The notes: a model not told the origin generated them from the sequence alone. 7,783 nt of DNA from Verrucomicrobiales bacterium (GCA_003445095.1 DLVS01000631.1:1-7783); one strand, 5' to 3'; shown: positions 1-6,741, counted from the stretch's first letter. Numbers and translations are program-made.

Positions 1-1
1 C

Positions 2-1297
2 AGCCTCTGGTTCGACCCCATCAAGCCCATCACCCTGCAAGGGGACCTTCTCACCCTCGAGGTGCGCGATGAATTCTGCGCGATCTGGCTCACGAATAAT
101 TATCTCGATCTCCTCCGCTCGGCCGCGAGTCGTGCGGCTGTTCGGCCGATCAAAATTGAGTTCGTCGTCGCCCAGCCGGGGACTGGTTTGCCGGTCCTGC
201 CGCCCAACGGTGCCGGGGTCACCACCGAGACCGCCAGCGAAGCGGCGATCCCTCACCCCAACGGCCGGGCCATCGATTCGGCCTTCAACCACAATAGCAC
301 GTTTTCCAGTTTCGTCGTCGGCAGCAATAACCAGATGGCGCACAGTGCGTCGATCGCGGTCGCCCAGAGCCCGGGGCGTGCGTTTAACCCGCTGTTTCTT
401 CAAGGCGGCGTCGGCCTAGGAAAGACTCATCTGCTCAACGCGATCGGCCAGGAAATCCTGGATCGCCGGAAAAGCTCGAAGGTGGTGTACACGAGCTGTG
501 AGCGCTTCACCAACGAGTTCATTGACGCACTGCAGAACAATCAATTGGCCCGGTTCCGCCGTCGGTATCGGCAGGTGGACGCCTTGCTGGTAGACGATGT
601 CCAGTTCCTGGCGGGCAAAGAGCGCATCCAAGAAGAGTTCTTCCACACCTTCAATACGTTGCACCAGGCTCGCAAACAGATCGTCCTCAGTTGCGACCGA
701 CTACCGAGCGAGATACCGGGACTCGAGGCGCGTCTGGTTTCCCGGTTCGAGTGGGGAATGACTGCTGACCTGCAGCCGCCCGATGTTGAGACTCGAATGG
801 CGATTCTTCGCAAGAAGGAAGCCCTGATGAAGACCAAGCTGGACCCCAAGGTGCTCCAATACTTGGCCGATCACATTCGTTCCAACGTGCGTCGACTCGA
901 GGGCGCCTTCCTGCGCGTTGCCAGTTTCGGTCAATTGGTTGGACGCGGAGTCCAACTCGACGATGTGGAAATCCTCCTCCGCGAGATCCTGCAGGAAGAG
1001 CGCCGCCAGACGCTCACGATCGAGGCGATCCAAAAGCGCGTCGCCGAGCATTTCGACATCCGGCTCTCGGACATGACGAGTAAGCGCCGGCCCGAGAGCA
1101 TTGCCTTTCCGCGGCAGGTCGCGATGGCCCTGTCACGTCAATTGACCGACGCGTCTTTGAGCCAGATTGGCGATGCATTCGGCGGGCGAGATCACGGCAC
1201 AGTCCTTCATGCCTGTCGGGCGGTGAAGAATCGCATGGAGGTCGATGCTCAAGTCCGGCAAACGGTCGGATATTTGGAAAAGCAACTGATGCGGTGA
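2..1297 (+). CDS. dnaA: Chromosomal replication initiator DnaA, 5'-truncated by window edge
   Basis: DnaA is the AAA+ ATPase that binds DnaA boxes at oriC, melts the origin and helps load the helicase. The frame is open from base 2, and the first visible residues (SLWFDPIKPITL) match the end of the domain I helicase/DnaA-interaction region, so the true start lies upstream; the GTG at 62 is internal. With visible codon 1 at base 2: a short low-conservation linker (domain II) at about 55-95; Walker A GGVGLGKTH at 135-143; Walker B LLVDDVQF at 195-202; sensor I IVLSCDR at 227-233 (Ser-Cys where E. coli has Thr-Ser); box VII with the arginine finger in SRFEWG at 247-252; and the domain IV DNA-binding signature GGRDHGTVLHAC at 394-405. 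About 431 residues are visible, so some 20-40 are missing from a normal 450-470 aa protein. All ATPase and DNA-contact motifs are intact. The stop overlaps the next gene by 4 bp. I see no DnaA-box cluster in the window. Confidence 0.97.
   Translation, partial: SLWFDPIKPITLQGDLLTLEVRDEFCAIWLTNNYLDLLRSAASRAAVRPIKIEFVVAQPGTGLPVLPPNGAGVTTETASEAAIPHPNGRAIDSAFNHNSTFSSFVVGSNNQMAHSASIAVAQSPGRAFNPLFLQGGVGLGKTHLLNAIGQEILDRRKSSKVVYTSCERFTNEFIDALQNNQLARFRRRYRQVDALLVDDVQFLAGKERIQEEFFHTFNTLHQARKQIVLSCDRLPSEIPGLEARLVSRFEWGMTADLQPPDVETRMAILRKKEALMKTKLDPKVLQYLADHIRSNVRRLEGAFLRVASFGQLVGRGVQLDDVEILLREILQEERRQTLTIEAIQKRVAEHFDIRLSDMTSKRRPESIAFPRQVAMALSRQLTDASLSQIGDAFGGRDHGTVLHACRAVKNRMEVDAQVRQTVGYLEKQLMR
1294..1297 (+). 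other. GTGA stop/start overlap joining dnaA and the BNR gene
   Basis: The dnaA stop TGA (1295-1297) lies inside the GTG start codon plus next base of the downstream gene. A weak purine-rich GGAAAAG at 1276-1282 sits about 11 nt before the GTG. An in-frame ATG at 1300 is a possible alternative start that would remove the overlap but still leave the genes abutting. The arrangement suggests translational coupling; that is inference. Confidence 0.6.
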
Positions 1298-2556
1298 GTA
1301 TGACCAACGCGGGGTTTCGGTGGAGAACTGGCGTCGTCGCGCGCGTGGTGGTTCCGGCCACGCGCTGGCTGGGTTTCGGTGCGCTCACCGCCGGACTTGC
1401 CGGGCTCATCGCCTTCGCCGAGCCGGTTCATCAAACCGAGGCTTTGTTCCCGCCGGAGTCGTGGCACAATCACGGCTCTTCCATCGTTGAAGCGCCGAAC
1501 GGCGATTTATTCGCCTGCTGGTTTCATGGATCCGGCGAACGGAAAGCTGACGATGTTCGGATTGAAGCCGCGCGCCGCGCCAGCGGTTCCTCCCAATGGG
1601 GCCCGCGTTTCACCTTGTCCGATACGCCAGGTTACCCTGATTGCAATCCGGCGCTGCATGTGGATTCGACGGGCCGGCTCTGGCTGTTTTATCCGACAAT
1701 TCTCAATAACCAATGGGAAGGCGCCTTGCTGAAGTTCCGTGTCAGCTCCGATTGGCTCGGCCAAGGTCCGCCTCGCTGGGAACGCAGCGAAGTACTTCAC
1801 CTGTCGCCCGGCGCCGACTTCACCGCCGCTTTGGCGGAAACACTACCCGAGCTCGAACGTCGCGCCGCCACCAATCAATGGAGCGAACAGACCCGGCGGG
1901 AAGTCCACGAGTATCTCTCAGCCGCGCAAACGCACGCCACGAACCTCCTGTATCGTCGCCTCGGTTGGATGCCGCGGGCGCATCCATTGGCGATCGGCGA
2001 CCGACTCGTCCTTGGGGTGTATCACGATGGGTTTTCCTTTTCGTTGATGGCCATCACGGACGATGGCGGCACGAACTGGCAAGCGAGCGCGCCCTTGATC
2101 GGCGGCGGAAACATTCAGCCGAGTCTGGTGCGGAAGCGGGACGGAACCTTGGTCGCCTACATGCGCGACAACGGACCGCCCCCAAAACGACTCCTCACCG
2201 CAACCTCGTTGGATCGCGGCTCAACTTGGGGCCCGGTCACGGATTCGGAGATTCCCAATCCGGGTTCGGGCGCCGAAGTAATCAGTCTCCGCAGCGGCGC
2301 GTGGGTATTCATCGGCAACGACACCGAAGACGGACGGCACCGACTGTCCGTGTGGCTCAGTGAGGACGAGGGAAGGACCTGGCCGTGGCGACGGGCCTTG
2401 GAGGAGGGCGTCCGCGGTGAAGACAGCTTTTCGTACCCGAGTTTGATTGAAGCAAAAGACGGCATGTTGCACGCGACCTACAGTGTCCATCGACCATCTG
2501 GAAAGACGATCCAACACGCAGCGTTCAACTTGGATTGGATCAAGGCGACACCCTAA
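1294..2556 (+). CDS. Secreted BNR/Asp-box six-bladed propeller protein (sialidase-like hydrolase)
   Basis: This is a 420-residue protein of the sialidase-superfamily type (BNR_2-like, often annotated exo-alpha-sialidase). Residues 24-42 (WLGFGALTAGLAGLIAFA) form a hydrophobic signal peptide or N-terminal anchor, so the product is periplasmic or surface exposed. Asp-boxes are seen at 255-262 (TDDGGTNW), 305-312 (SLDRGSTW) and 356-363 (SEDEGRTW); a degenerate one may lie at 151-162. Other marks shared with the second propeller protein of the window are CWFHGSGE at 75-82, QPSL at 275-278, Arg291, PNPGSG at 321-326, ND at 342-343 and FSYPSL at 379-384. Compared with that protein it has roughly 40-50 extra, probably helical, residues around 175-225. 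His60 stands where classical sialidases have the Arg of the F/Y-R-I-P motif, whereas Tyr380 aligns with the catalytic Tyr; both are my alignments by eye. The substrate is unknown and sialic acid is not assured. It starts inside the dnaA stop. Confidence 0.85.
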   Translation: MSMTNAGFRWRTGVVARVVVPATRWLGFGALTAGLAGLIAFAEPVHQTEALFPPESWHNHGSSIVEAPNGDLFACWFHGSGERKADDVRIEAARRASGSSQWGPRFTLSDTPGYPDCNPALHVDSTGRLWLFYPTILNNQWEGALLKFRVSSDWLGQGPPRWERSEVLHLSPGADFTAALAETLPELERRAATNQWSEQTRREVHEYLSAAQTHATNLLYRRLGWMPRAHPLAIGDRLVLGVYHDGFSFSLMAITDDGGTNWQASAPLIGGGNIQPSLVRKRDGTLVAYMRDNGPPPKRLLTATSLDRGSTWGPVTDSEIPNPGSGAEVISLRSGAWVFIGNDTEDGRHRLSVWLSEDEGRTWPWRRALEEGVRGEDSFSYPSLIEAKDGMLHATYSVHRPSGKTIQHAAFNLDWIKATP

Positions 2557-2595
2557 GGTTGACATTTCAGTCTGGGCTGGCCAACGCTACAACTA

Positions 2596-3288
2596 ATGAA
2601 AGCGAAAGGGACTCCTTCCGGGTTGGGAATGATTGGGTTGGGCATGGTCGGACTCGCTGCCGTTCAATCGGCTAACGCGACCACCGAAATCACCTTTGGC
2701 GGTTTTACCGAGAACAACATCAACATCTCCGATATTCCAAACTACGGCAACAACGTCACTGCCGATAGCGCGGACTACGTGGTGAGCGTCGGCGCCGCGG
2801 GCATTACAGGCACCCCGAATATTCAGCTTGTCTGGGGAGTGGGCTACCAAACTTACACGGACTGGGATGGCCGCGGGAATGTCGCGCAGACCGATTACAA
2901 TGCGGCGGGCGGACCCGATATCGATCTCATACTGGCGCCGCCGTCGGGGTATGGCGTGCTGATTAGCTCATTCGACTTGGATGCTTACGCCGGCGGTGGA
3001 GACGTCAGTGTGAGTTGGAGCATCTTTGATATTGAGGGGACTTTGGCGTCTGGGGTATGGACGCAAACTGACGCTGGCGGACGCAACACGATCACGACCG
3101 GTTTAACGGTGGCAGATATCCACCCCGGTGAAGCGGTCACTCTCCGACTTAGCCGGACTTCGGGCGCCCCAAGTTATCTCGCCATGGCTAACTTGACGTT
3201 CGATCAGGTACCCGAGCCCTCGACCGTCGCCCTGTGCGCGGCGGGTCTTGGATTGGGAGCGCTCGCAATGCGCCGCCGTCGGAAGTAA
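2596..3288 (+). CDS. PEP-CTERM sorting domain protein, exported
   Basis: This is a 230-residue exported surface protein candidate. The N-terminus MKAKG followed by a Gly/hydrophobic stretch and SANA-TTE is a signal peptide with likely cleavage after about residue 28. The middle (about 30-205) is Gly/Asp/Asn/Ser/Thr-rich with alternating hydrophobics, typical of a beta-sandwich; I recognise no catalytic motif. The C-terminus holds a PEP-CTERM tail: VPEPSTVAL, a hydrophobic segment CAAGLGLGALA, and a basic end MRRRRK. Known PEP-CTERM proteins are processed by an exosortase at the inner membrane; no exosortase is encoded here. The ATG at 2596 is preferred because it supplies the Lys-containing n-region; an alternative ATG at 2629 would remove it. 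There is no Shine-Dalgarno. It lies 39 bp after the propeller gene and is followed by a terminator, so it could end a dnaA-BNR-PEP transcript or have its own promoter. Confidence 0.88.
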   Translation: MKAKGTPSGLGMIGLGMVGLAAVQSANATTEITFGGFTENNINISDIPNYGNNVTADSADYVVSVGAAGITGTPNIQLVWGVGYQTYTDWDGRGNVAQTDYNAAGGPDIDLILAPPSGYGVLISSFDLDAYAGGGDVSVSWSIFDIEGTLASGVWTQTDAGGRNTITTGLTVADIHPGEAVTLRLSRTSGAPSYLAMANLTFDQVPEPSTVALCAAGLGLGALAMRRRRK

Positions 3289-3324
3289 GGAAGTACATTT
3301 CGTTCTATTTCTCGCCGTGATTTC

Positions 3325-3353
3325 GCCCCCTCGCTAGCAGGGGGCTTTTTCTT
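3325..3353 (+). terminator. Rho-independent terminator after the PEP-CTERM gene
   Basis: A perfect 7-bp stem, GCCCCCT (3325-3331) with AGGGGGC (3339-3345), encloses a 7-nt loop and is followed at once by TTTTTCTT. It starts 36 bp after the PEP-CTERM stop and is oriented to stop rightward transcription. It separates the dnaA-BNR-PEP block from the sulfotransferase gene, which must then have its own promoter in the 50 bp that follow or depend on read-through. Confidence 0.92.
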
Positions 3354-3404
3354 GCCACGATCGCTGGGCGAGCGCGTGAGGATTCTCAACGAACGCTGTG
3401 CGTC

Positions 3405-4919
3405 ATGAGCCATTCATCGATACGACAGCAGGCAGTAGAAGCGGTCGAGCGAGGAGACTTGGCCCAAGCCACCGAGCTTTTCCAGGCTGCCATCCAGAAT
3501 CAGCCTGGTGAGGTAGAATTGTATCTTGAGCTCGCGGAGTGCCAATGGGCGGGCTACGAGTTCGAACGGGCGATCGCAACTTATGAAGAGGCCCACCGCG
3601 TCAGGCCAGAGTCGGTGATTACCTGCACGCAGGCGGCGAAGAAGCTTTTTGGCATCGCCCGCTTCTCCGAGTCGGCTCGATGGCTGGAACGGGCGCAAGC
3701 CTTCGCACCGAACGATGGGCCCTTGCTGGCAATGTTGGCGGAAGTCTATGAGCGAGGTAATCAACTGGCCGACGCCGAGCGATGCGCGCGCGCGGCGTTG
3801 GACATTGATTCTGCGCAGGTCAAGTCGGTCCGAATCATGGCCCATGTCGAACGCCGGCTGGGCCGACTCGATGACGCACGAACGCGGCTCCACGATCACT
3901 TGATGCGGTTTCCCGGGCCGGACGACTGGAGGTTGCGATATGAATTGGCAGAAGTTTTCGACCGACTAGGTGAGTACGCGGCCGCCATGAATCAGTTGCT
4001 GTTGGCCAAAACGCAGTTGCGCGACCGAGCGATTCCTTATTTGGCTGAGGCCCAATCAATTCGCCATCGTCAACGCGAACTCTCTGGGCTCCTCACCCGG
4101 ACAGATTTCGAAGCCTGGCGCGCCGCGAGCCTCCCGCGGGAAAGAGCGCGTCCCATCGCTTTCCTCTGCGGCCATCCGCGTTCCGGAACCACCTTGCTCG
4201 AGCAAATCCTCGGCGCCCATGAACAAGTGATCACCACCGATGAAACCGGAGTTCTGCTCCGAGAATTCATCCAACCCATCCTGCGGGATTCCCCGTCGGC
4301 AGCAGAGAGTGCGACGGAACTTCGAAGTTTTGAGGCTGACCAAATCGAATCAGGGCGAGCGGCCTACTGGCGTTATGCGGAGGCACATCTTGGTCAATCC
4401 GTGGGATCGCGGCTCCTGATCGAAAAAGATCCCGCGTTGACCCCGGACTTGCCGTTACCTCTGCGGTTGTTTCCCGAAGCCCGAGTTGTGTTTCCGTTGC
4501 GCGATCCACGCGATGTTTGCCTCAGCTATTTCTTCACGCTGGTTCCCCTGGCCGCGCCGAGCGCAGCCGCTTTAGACCTACGCTCCACTTGCGAATTCTG
4601 CGCGCACTCACTCGAACTTTGGACGCATTGGAAGCAAGTGCTGCCCTACCCAATGCTGGAAACGCGCTATGAAAGGCTCGTCAGCGACCCAGAACGCGAG
4701 ACCCAACGCCTGCTGGAGTTTCTCGAACTTCCGTGGACTCCCGCAATCCTGGCTTTCCACGACCGGGCGCGTTCGAAGGGAATCCGAACCCCGACCTATG
4801 CCGACGTGGCCCAACCAATTCATCAACGAGCGGTCGGTCGGTGGAAGAATTATGAAGCATTCCTGCACCCACATTTGGAGCTACTGCGGCCGCAATTGCG
4901 CGCCTTCGGATACGACTAG
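3405..4919 (+). CDS. TPR-repeat sulfotransferase (TPST-like)
   Basis: This is a 504-residue cytoplasmic protein with no signal peptide or membrane segment. Residues 1-225 are helical tetratricopeptide repeats (for example GDLAQATELFQAAIQNQPGE at 17-36, and similar units near 50-68, 84-102, 118-136 and 152-170), a platform for binding a protein or acceptor. Residues 247-504 are a PAPS-dependent sulfotransferase domain: 5'-phosphosulfate loop GHPRSGTTLLEQIL at 256-269; 3'-phosphate site VVFPLRDPRDVCLSYFF at 361-377 (Arg366, Ser374); and KDP at 341-343. Tyrosylprotein sulfotransferases have the same order of loop, acidic EET-like segment (here DETG, Glu280), KDP and RDxR; Glu280 and Lys341 match their proposed catalytic Glu and Lys by my alignment. 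The C-terminal RTPTYADVAQPIHQRAVGRW (461-480) is the family's usual tail. The acceptor is not shown; it could be a protein tyrosine, a glycan or a lipid. It follows a terminator and converges with the - strand cassette. No good Shine-Dalgarno precedes the ATG. Confidence 0.9.
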   Translation: MSHSSIRQQAVEAVERGDLAQATELFQAAIQNQPGEVELYLELAECQWAGYEFERAIATYEEAHRVRPESVITCTQAAKKLFGIARFSESARWLERAQAFAPNDGPLLAMLAEVYERGNQLADAERCARAALDIDSAQVKSVRIMAHVERRLGRLDDARTRLHDHLMRFPGPDDWRLRYELAEVFDRLGEYAAAMNQLLLAKTQLRDRAIPYLAEAQSIRHRQRELSGLLTRTDFEAWRAASLPRERARPIAFLCGHPRSGTTLLEQILGAHEQVITTDETGVLLREFIQPILRDSPSAAESATELRSFEADQIESGRAAYWRYAEAHLGQSVGSRLLIEKDPALTPDLPLPLRLFPEARVVFPLRDPRDVCLSYFFTLVPLAAPSAAALDLRSTCEFCAHSLELWTHWKQVLPYPMLETRYERLVSDPERETQRLLEFLELPWTPAILAFHDRARSKGIRTPTYADVAQPIHQRAVGRWKNYEAFLHPHLELLRPQLRAFGYD

Positions 4920-4970
4920 CAGCGCCCGAAAGCTTGGGAGCAAGTCTTCAGGTCTGTGCCCACGAAAACG

Positions 4971-5588
4971 TCATGGAGGCCCCGCGGCAACCGCGGGCTG
5001 GGGAGCCCAGAATCCAAGCAACACCCGAGGCAGGGCCACTAGGAAGTAAACGGGGTCGAGAAGGTAGTCCCAGTAGTTCGTTGATTCGAGTAGCCTCAAT
5101 TGCCACGCCACGATCGCGACGAACAGCACCCAACCCAATCGGTTTCCGCGAACGATAAGCGACGCCGTGAGCACACCTACGATTCCGAATAGGGCGCTGA
5201 ATTCCCAACCCATGGTATATGGGTCCCAGTTACCCAATCCCAGGGCCGACGGATAGAGGACCAAGCCGCCCACCAAGCCAAAACGCCACAGGGAACTGAG
5301 GTCGGACCGGCGTAGCAGGTCGGAACCGCCACACCGGTGTAGGGTCGCGTGAACCAGCAGCACTGTGAACGGAATGCTGAAACCGGGCACCAGTCCAGCC
5401 AGGCGCCGAGCAATCGAAAGACTATCCACCGGCATGCCGACGACCAACAGGCAGAACAGCAGCAACACCCTGCTCATGACGGCAGACGGCTTGCGCCCCG
5501 CCCAAATCGCGACCTGATGGCATCCTAGGAACAGCCCCAGGGCCGGCACGACGATCGAAAGGAGATAAGCCGAGGGATTTGCCGTCAT
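4971..5588 (-). CDS. Small polytopic membrane protein of unknown function
   Basis: I do not recognise this 205-residue protein. I chose the ATG at 5588, giving MTANPSAYLL; it overlaps the upstream stop as ATGA, whereas a start at 5621 would extend 33 bases into the preceding gene. Hydrophobic stretches suggest six or seven membrane segments, near residues 7-25, 39-54, 65-82, 103-118, 129-146 and 150-166, with a weaker amphipathic one at 175-194. Polar signatures that may be functional are NWDPYTMGWEF at 120-130 and NYWDYLLDP at 171-179, both Trp/Asp/Tyr-rich and placed next to membrane segments. Basic clusters (RR 61-62, RR 93-94) look like cytoplasmic loops. The C-terminal tail is Ala/Pro/Gly-rich and poorly conserved in appearance. 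It is the last gene of a coupled cassette with a GT39-type glycosyltransferase and a propeller hydrolase, so a role in handling the same glycan or lipid carrier is a fair inference. It lacks an exosortase Cys/Arg/His arrangement. Confidence 0.75.
   Translation of the reverse strand: MTANPSAYLLSIVVPALGLFLGCHQVAIWAGRKPSAVMSRVLLLFCLLVVGMPVDSLSIARRLAGLVPGFSIPFTVLLVHATLHRCGGSDLLRRSDLSSLWRFGLVGGLVLYPSALGLGNWDPYTMGWEFSALFGIVGVLTASLIVRGNRLGWVLFVAIVAWQLRLLESTNYWDYLLDPVYFLVALPRVLLGFWAPQPAVAAGPP
4981..4997. repeat. GC-rich perfect inverted repeat at the convergent 3' ends
   Basis: CCCGCGG (4981-4987), CAA, CCGCGGG (4991-4997): a 7-bp perfect stem with a 3-nt loop, inside the last codons of the small membrane protein gene and 62 bp past the sulfotransferase stop. 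Neither strand has an adjacent long T-run (the - strand has only TTTT about 15 bp on, at 4964-4967), so it is not a standard intrinsic terminator. It might stabilise mRNA 3' ends or assist bidirectional termination; function is inference. Confidence 0.5.
5585..5588 (-). other. ATGA overlap between the BNR gene and the small membrane protein gene
   Basis: On the - strand the ATG of the membrane protein gene (5588-5586) overlaps the TGA stop of the propeller gene (5587-5585). No clear Shine-Dalgarno precedes this ATG, so re-initiation by terminating ribosomes is the likely way it is translated. Confidence 0.75.
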
Positions 5589-6739
5589 GGTCGTTGCCCG
5601 TTGGCGGAGGCGTCGAGCCACCTGGCGTTGAAGCTGACCACCTTAATTGCCTCCCTTTTCCATGTGTACGCGAGATGGATCATACCGTCGCGGCCCTGGA
5701 TGAGGAATGGGTACGAAAATTCAGCACCCGGCTCGTCGGCGAGGAATGGGCCGTGCTGCCACGTCTTGCCGTCATCTCTCGAAATCGCGAGGCGAAGGTT
5801 GGCTCGCCCCGAGGTAGTGTCGTTAAACGCCAATAAGAGACGACCATCCTGCAATCGAACCGCATCGATGCCAGAGTTCGAATTAGGCAACCCAGAAGGC
5901 TGCGGAGGCGACCAACTCGCTCCGGCATCCTCAGTGCGTGACGTGAACATATCTAATTGGTCGCCGGCGGTCCGACACAACATTACCGCCCTTTGCCTGT
6001 CCAATGCCACGAGGGTCGGCTGAAACGCCGTCCGCCCTCCGAAGACCCGAGTACGGACCGCTCGCGCCGAGATTGCCGGCGAATCCAGCCACAGCACTTC
6101 CGGAAACTTGCCCAGCAACTCTTGGTAAATCGGAACCGCCCAGCCCCCACCCACCAGGGGAGTCGGGCCGTTCTTCACCAGATCGCTGATGTTAAATGTC
6201 GGGCTTAGAATCAGGCGACGACTCGGTGTCCAAGTTCGACCACGATCGAACGACTCCTTTAGACAAAGCGAGCTTCCCGACCAGCCGCCGACGGCAATGG
6301 CGACGTAGAGCAAGGACACCTTACCTGTGGAATCGGCGAACACGACCGCATTGCCTACTTTGCGGACGTAGTGCCCCAGCTCGCGGCGAGCGGAGTCGGC
6401 AGTCACCACGGAGACTGGTTCAGTCCAACCTTGCCTGTTTCTCGTCGCAAAGAACACCGCCACGTCGCGAGCCCCTTCGCGAGAACCGCCATACCACGCT
6501 GCCGCCAGTAATCCGGGGCTTGGTTCGCACAATGAGGCCACATGAACGCTGGGCGCGTTGTTTCCGGATGGCAGGGTTTCTTCCCGAAAAACCGGAGCCG
6601 TGTTGGTGGCTGCGGGAGGGAGCGACGGTTGGACCACAAATTCGACGGGCGAATTTCCCCGACTGAGTCCCCAAGGGAGCACGTGCAACACCAGGGCAGC
6701 CGCGGCACCCAGGCCGGTGACCAAACGCCGCACGTTCAT
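5585..6739 (-). CDS. Secreted BNR/Asp-box propeller protein (sialidase-like hydrolase), second copy
   Basis: This is a 384-residue sialidase-superfamily protein. I chose the ATG at 6739 because it gives a proper signal sequence (MNVRR then GLGAAAALVLHVLPWG) and forms a TGATG junction with the gene before it; the frame stays open to 6862 but that extension lies inside the preceding gene. Asp-boxes are at 163-170 (SFDRGRTW), 269-276 (TEDAGASW) and 320-327 (SRDDGKTW). Further marks are AWYGGSREG at 81-89, QPTL at 240-243, Arg256, PNSNSG at 285-290, FNDT at 305-308 and FSYPFL at 341-346. These line up with the + strand propeller protein, which has an extra insert. His66 occupies the FRIP-arginine position and Tyr343 the catalytic-Tyr position, by eye. 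The protein is probably periplasmic or lies on the outer face of the membrane. Its neighbours, a GT39-like glycosyltransferase upstream and a small membrane protein downstream, suggest trimming or binding of a glycan assembled by the same cassette. Sialic acid specificity is unproven. Confidence 0.87.
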   Translation of the reverse strand: MNVRRLVTGLGAAAALVLHVLPWGLSRGNSPVEFVVQPSLPPAATNTAPVFREETLPSGNNAPSVHVASLCEPSPGLLAAAWYGGSREGARDVAVFFATRNRQGWTEPVSVVTADSARRELGHYVRKVGNAVVFADSTGKVSLLYVAIAVGGWSGSSLCLKESFDRGRTWTPSRRLILSPTFNISDLVKNGPTPLVGGGWAVPIYQELLGKFPEVLWLDSPAISARAVRTRVFGGRTAFQPTLVALDRQRAVMLCRTAGDQLDMFTSRTEDAGASWSPPQPSGLPNSNSGIDAVRLQDGRLLLAFNDTTSGRANLRLAISRDDGKTWQHGPFLADEPGAEFSYPFLIQGRDGMIHLAYTWKREAIKVVSFNARWLDASANGQRP

Positions 6740-6741
6740 CA
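6737..6741 (-). other. TGATG stop/start junction between the glycosyltransferase and BNR genes
   Basis: Reading the - strand, the TGA stop of the glycosyltransferase (6741-6739) shares its last base with the ATG start of the propeller gene (6739-6737). No strong Shine-Dalgarno is present in the preceding 20 bases. This supports coupling and fixes the propeller start. Confidence 0.75.

Noticed and set aside
62..64. GTG at 62 as the dnaA start
   Set aside because: The frame is open to base 2 and the upstream residues match the conserved DnaA domain I, so the gene begins outside the window.
1713..2363. 216-residue + strand frame inside the first propeller gene
   Set aside because: Its translation is Arg/Ser/His-rich with low complexity, typical of an out-of-frame shadow at high G+C; the overlapping frame has clear family motifs.
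2559..2593. TTGACA at 2559-2564 as a sigma-70 promoter for the PEP-CTERM gene
   Set aside because: The -35 match is perfect but 16-18 bp downstream there is nothing close to TATAAT; the nearest candidate, TACAAC at 2588, is 23 bp away and abuts the start codon.
3784..3794. GC dinucleotide run (possible Z-DNA or simple repeat)
   Set aside because: It is only 11 bases long and is explained by Ala/Arg codons in the TPR region.
4971..5588. Exosortase or archaeosortase identity for the small membrane protein
   Set aside because: It has a Cys and His/Arg in HRCGG near 84-88, but not the family's ordered Cys, Arg and His motifs in separate membrane-proximal sites.
6196..6666. 156-residue + strand frame opposite the second propeller gene
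   Set aside because: The composition is Arg/Pro-rich without domain features, and the opposite strand carries Asp-boxes and a signal peptide.
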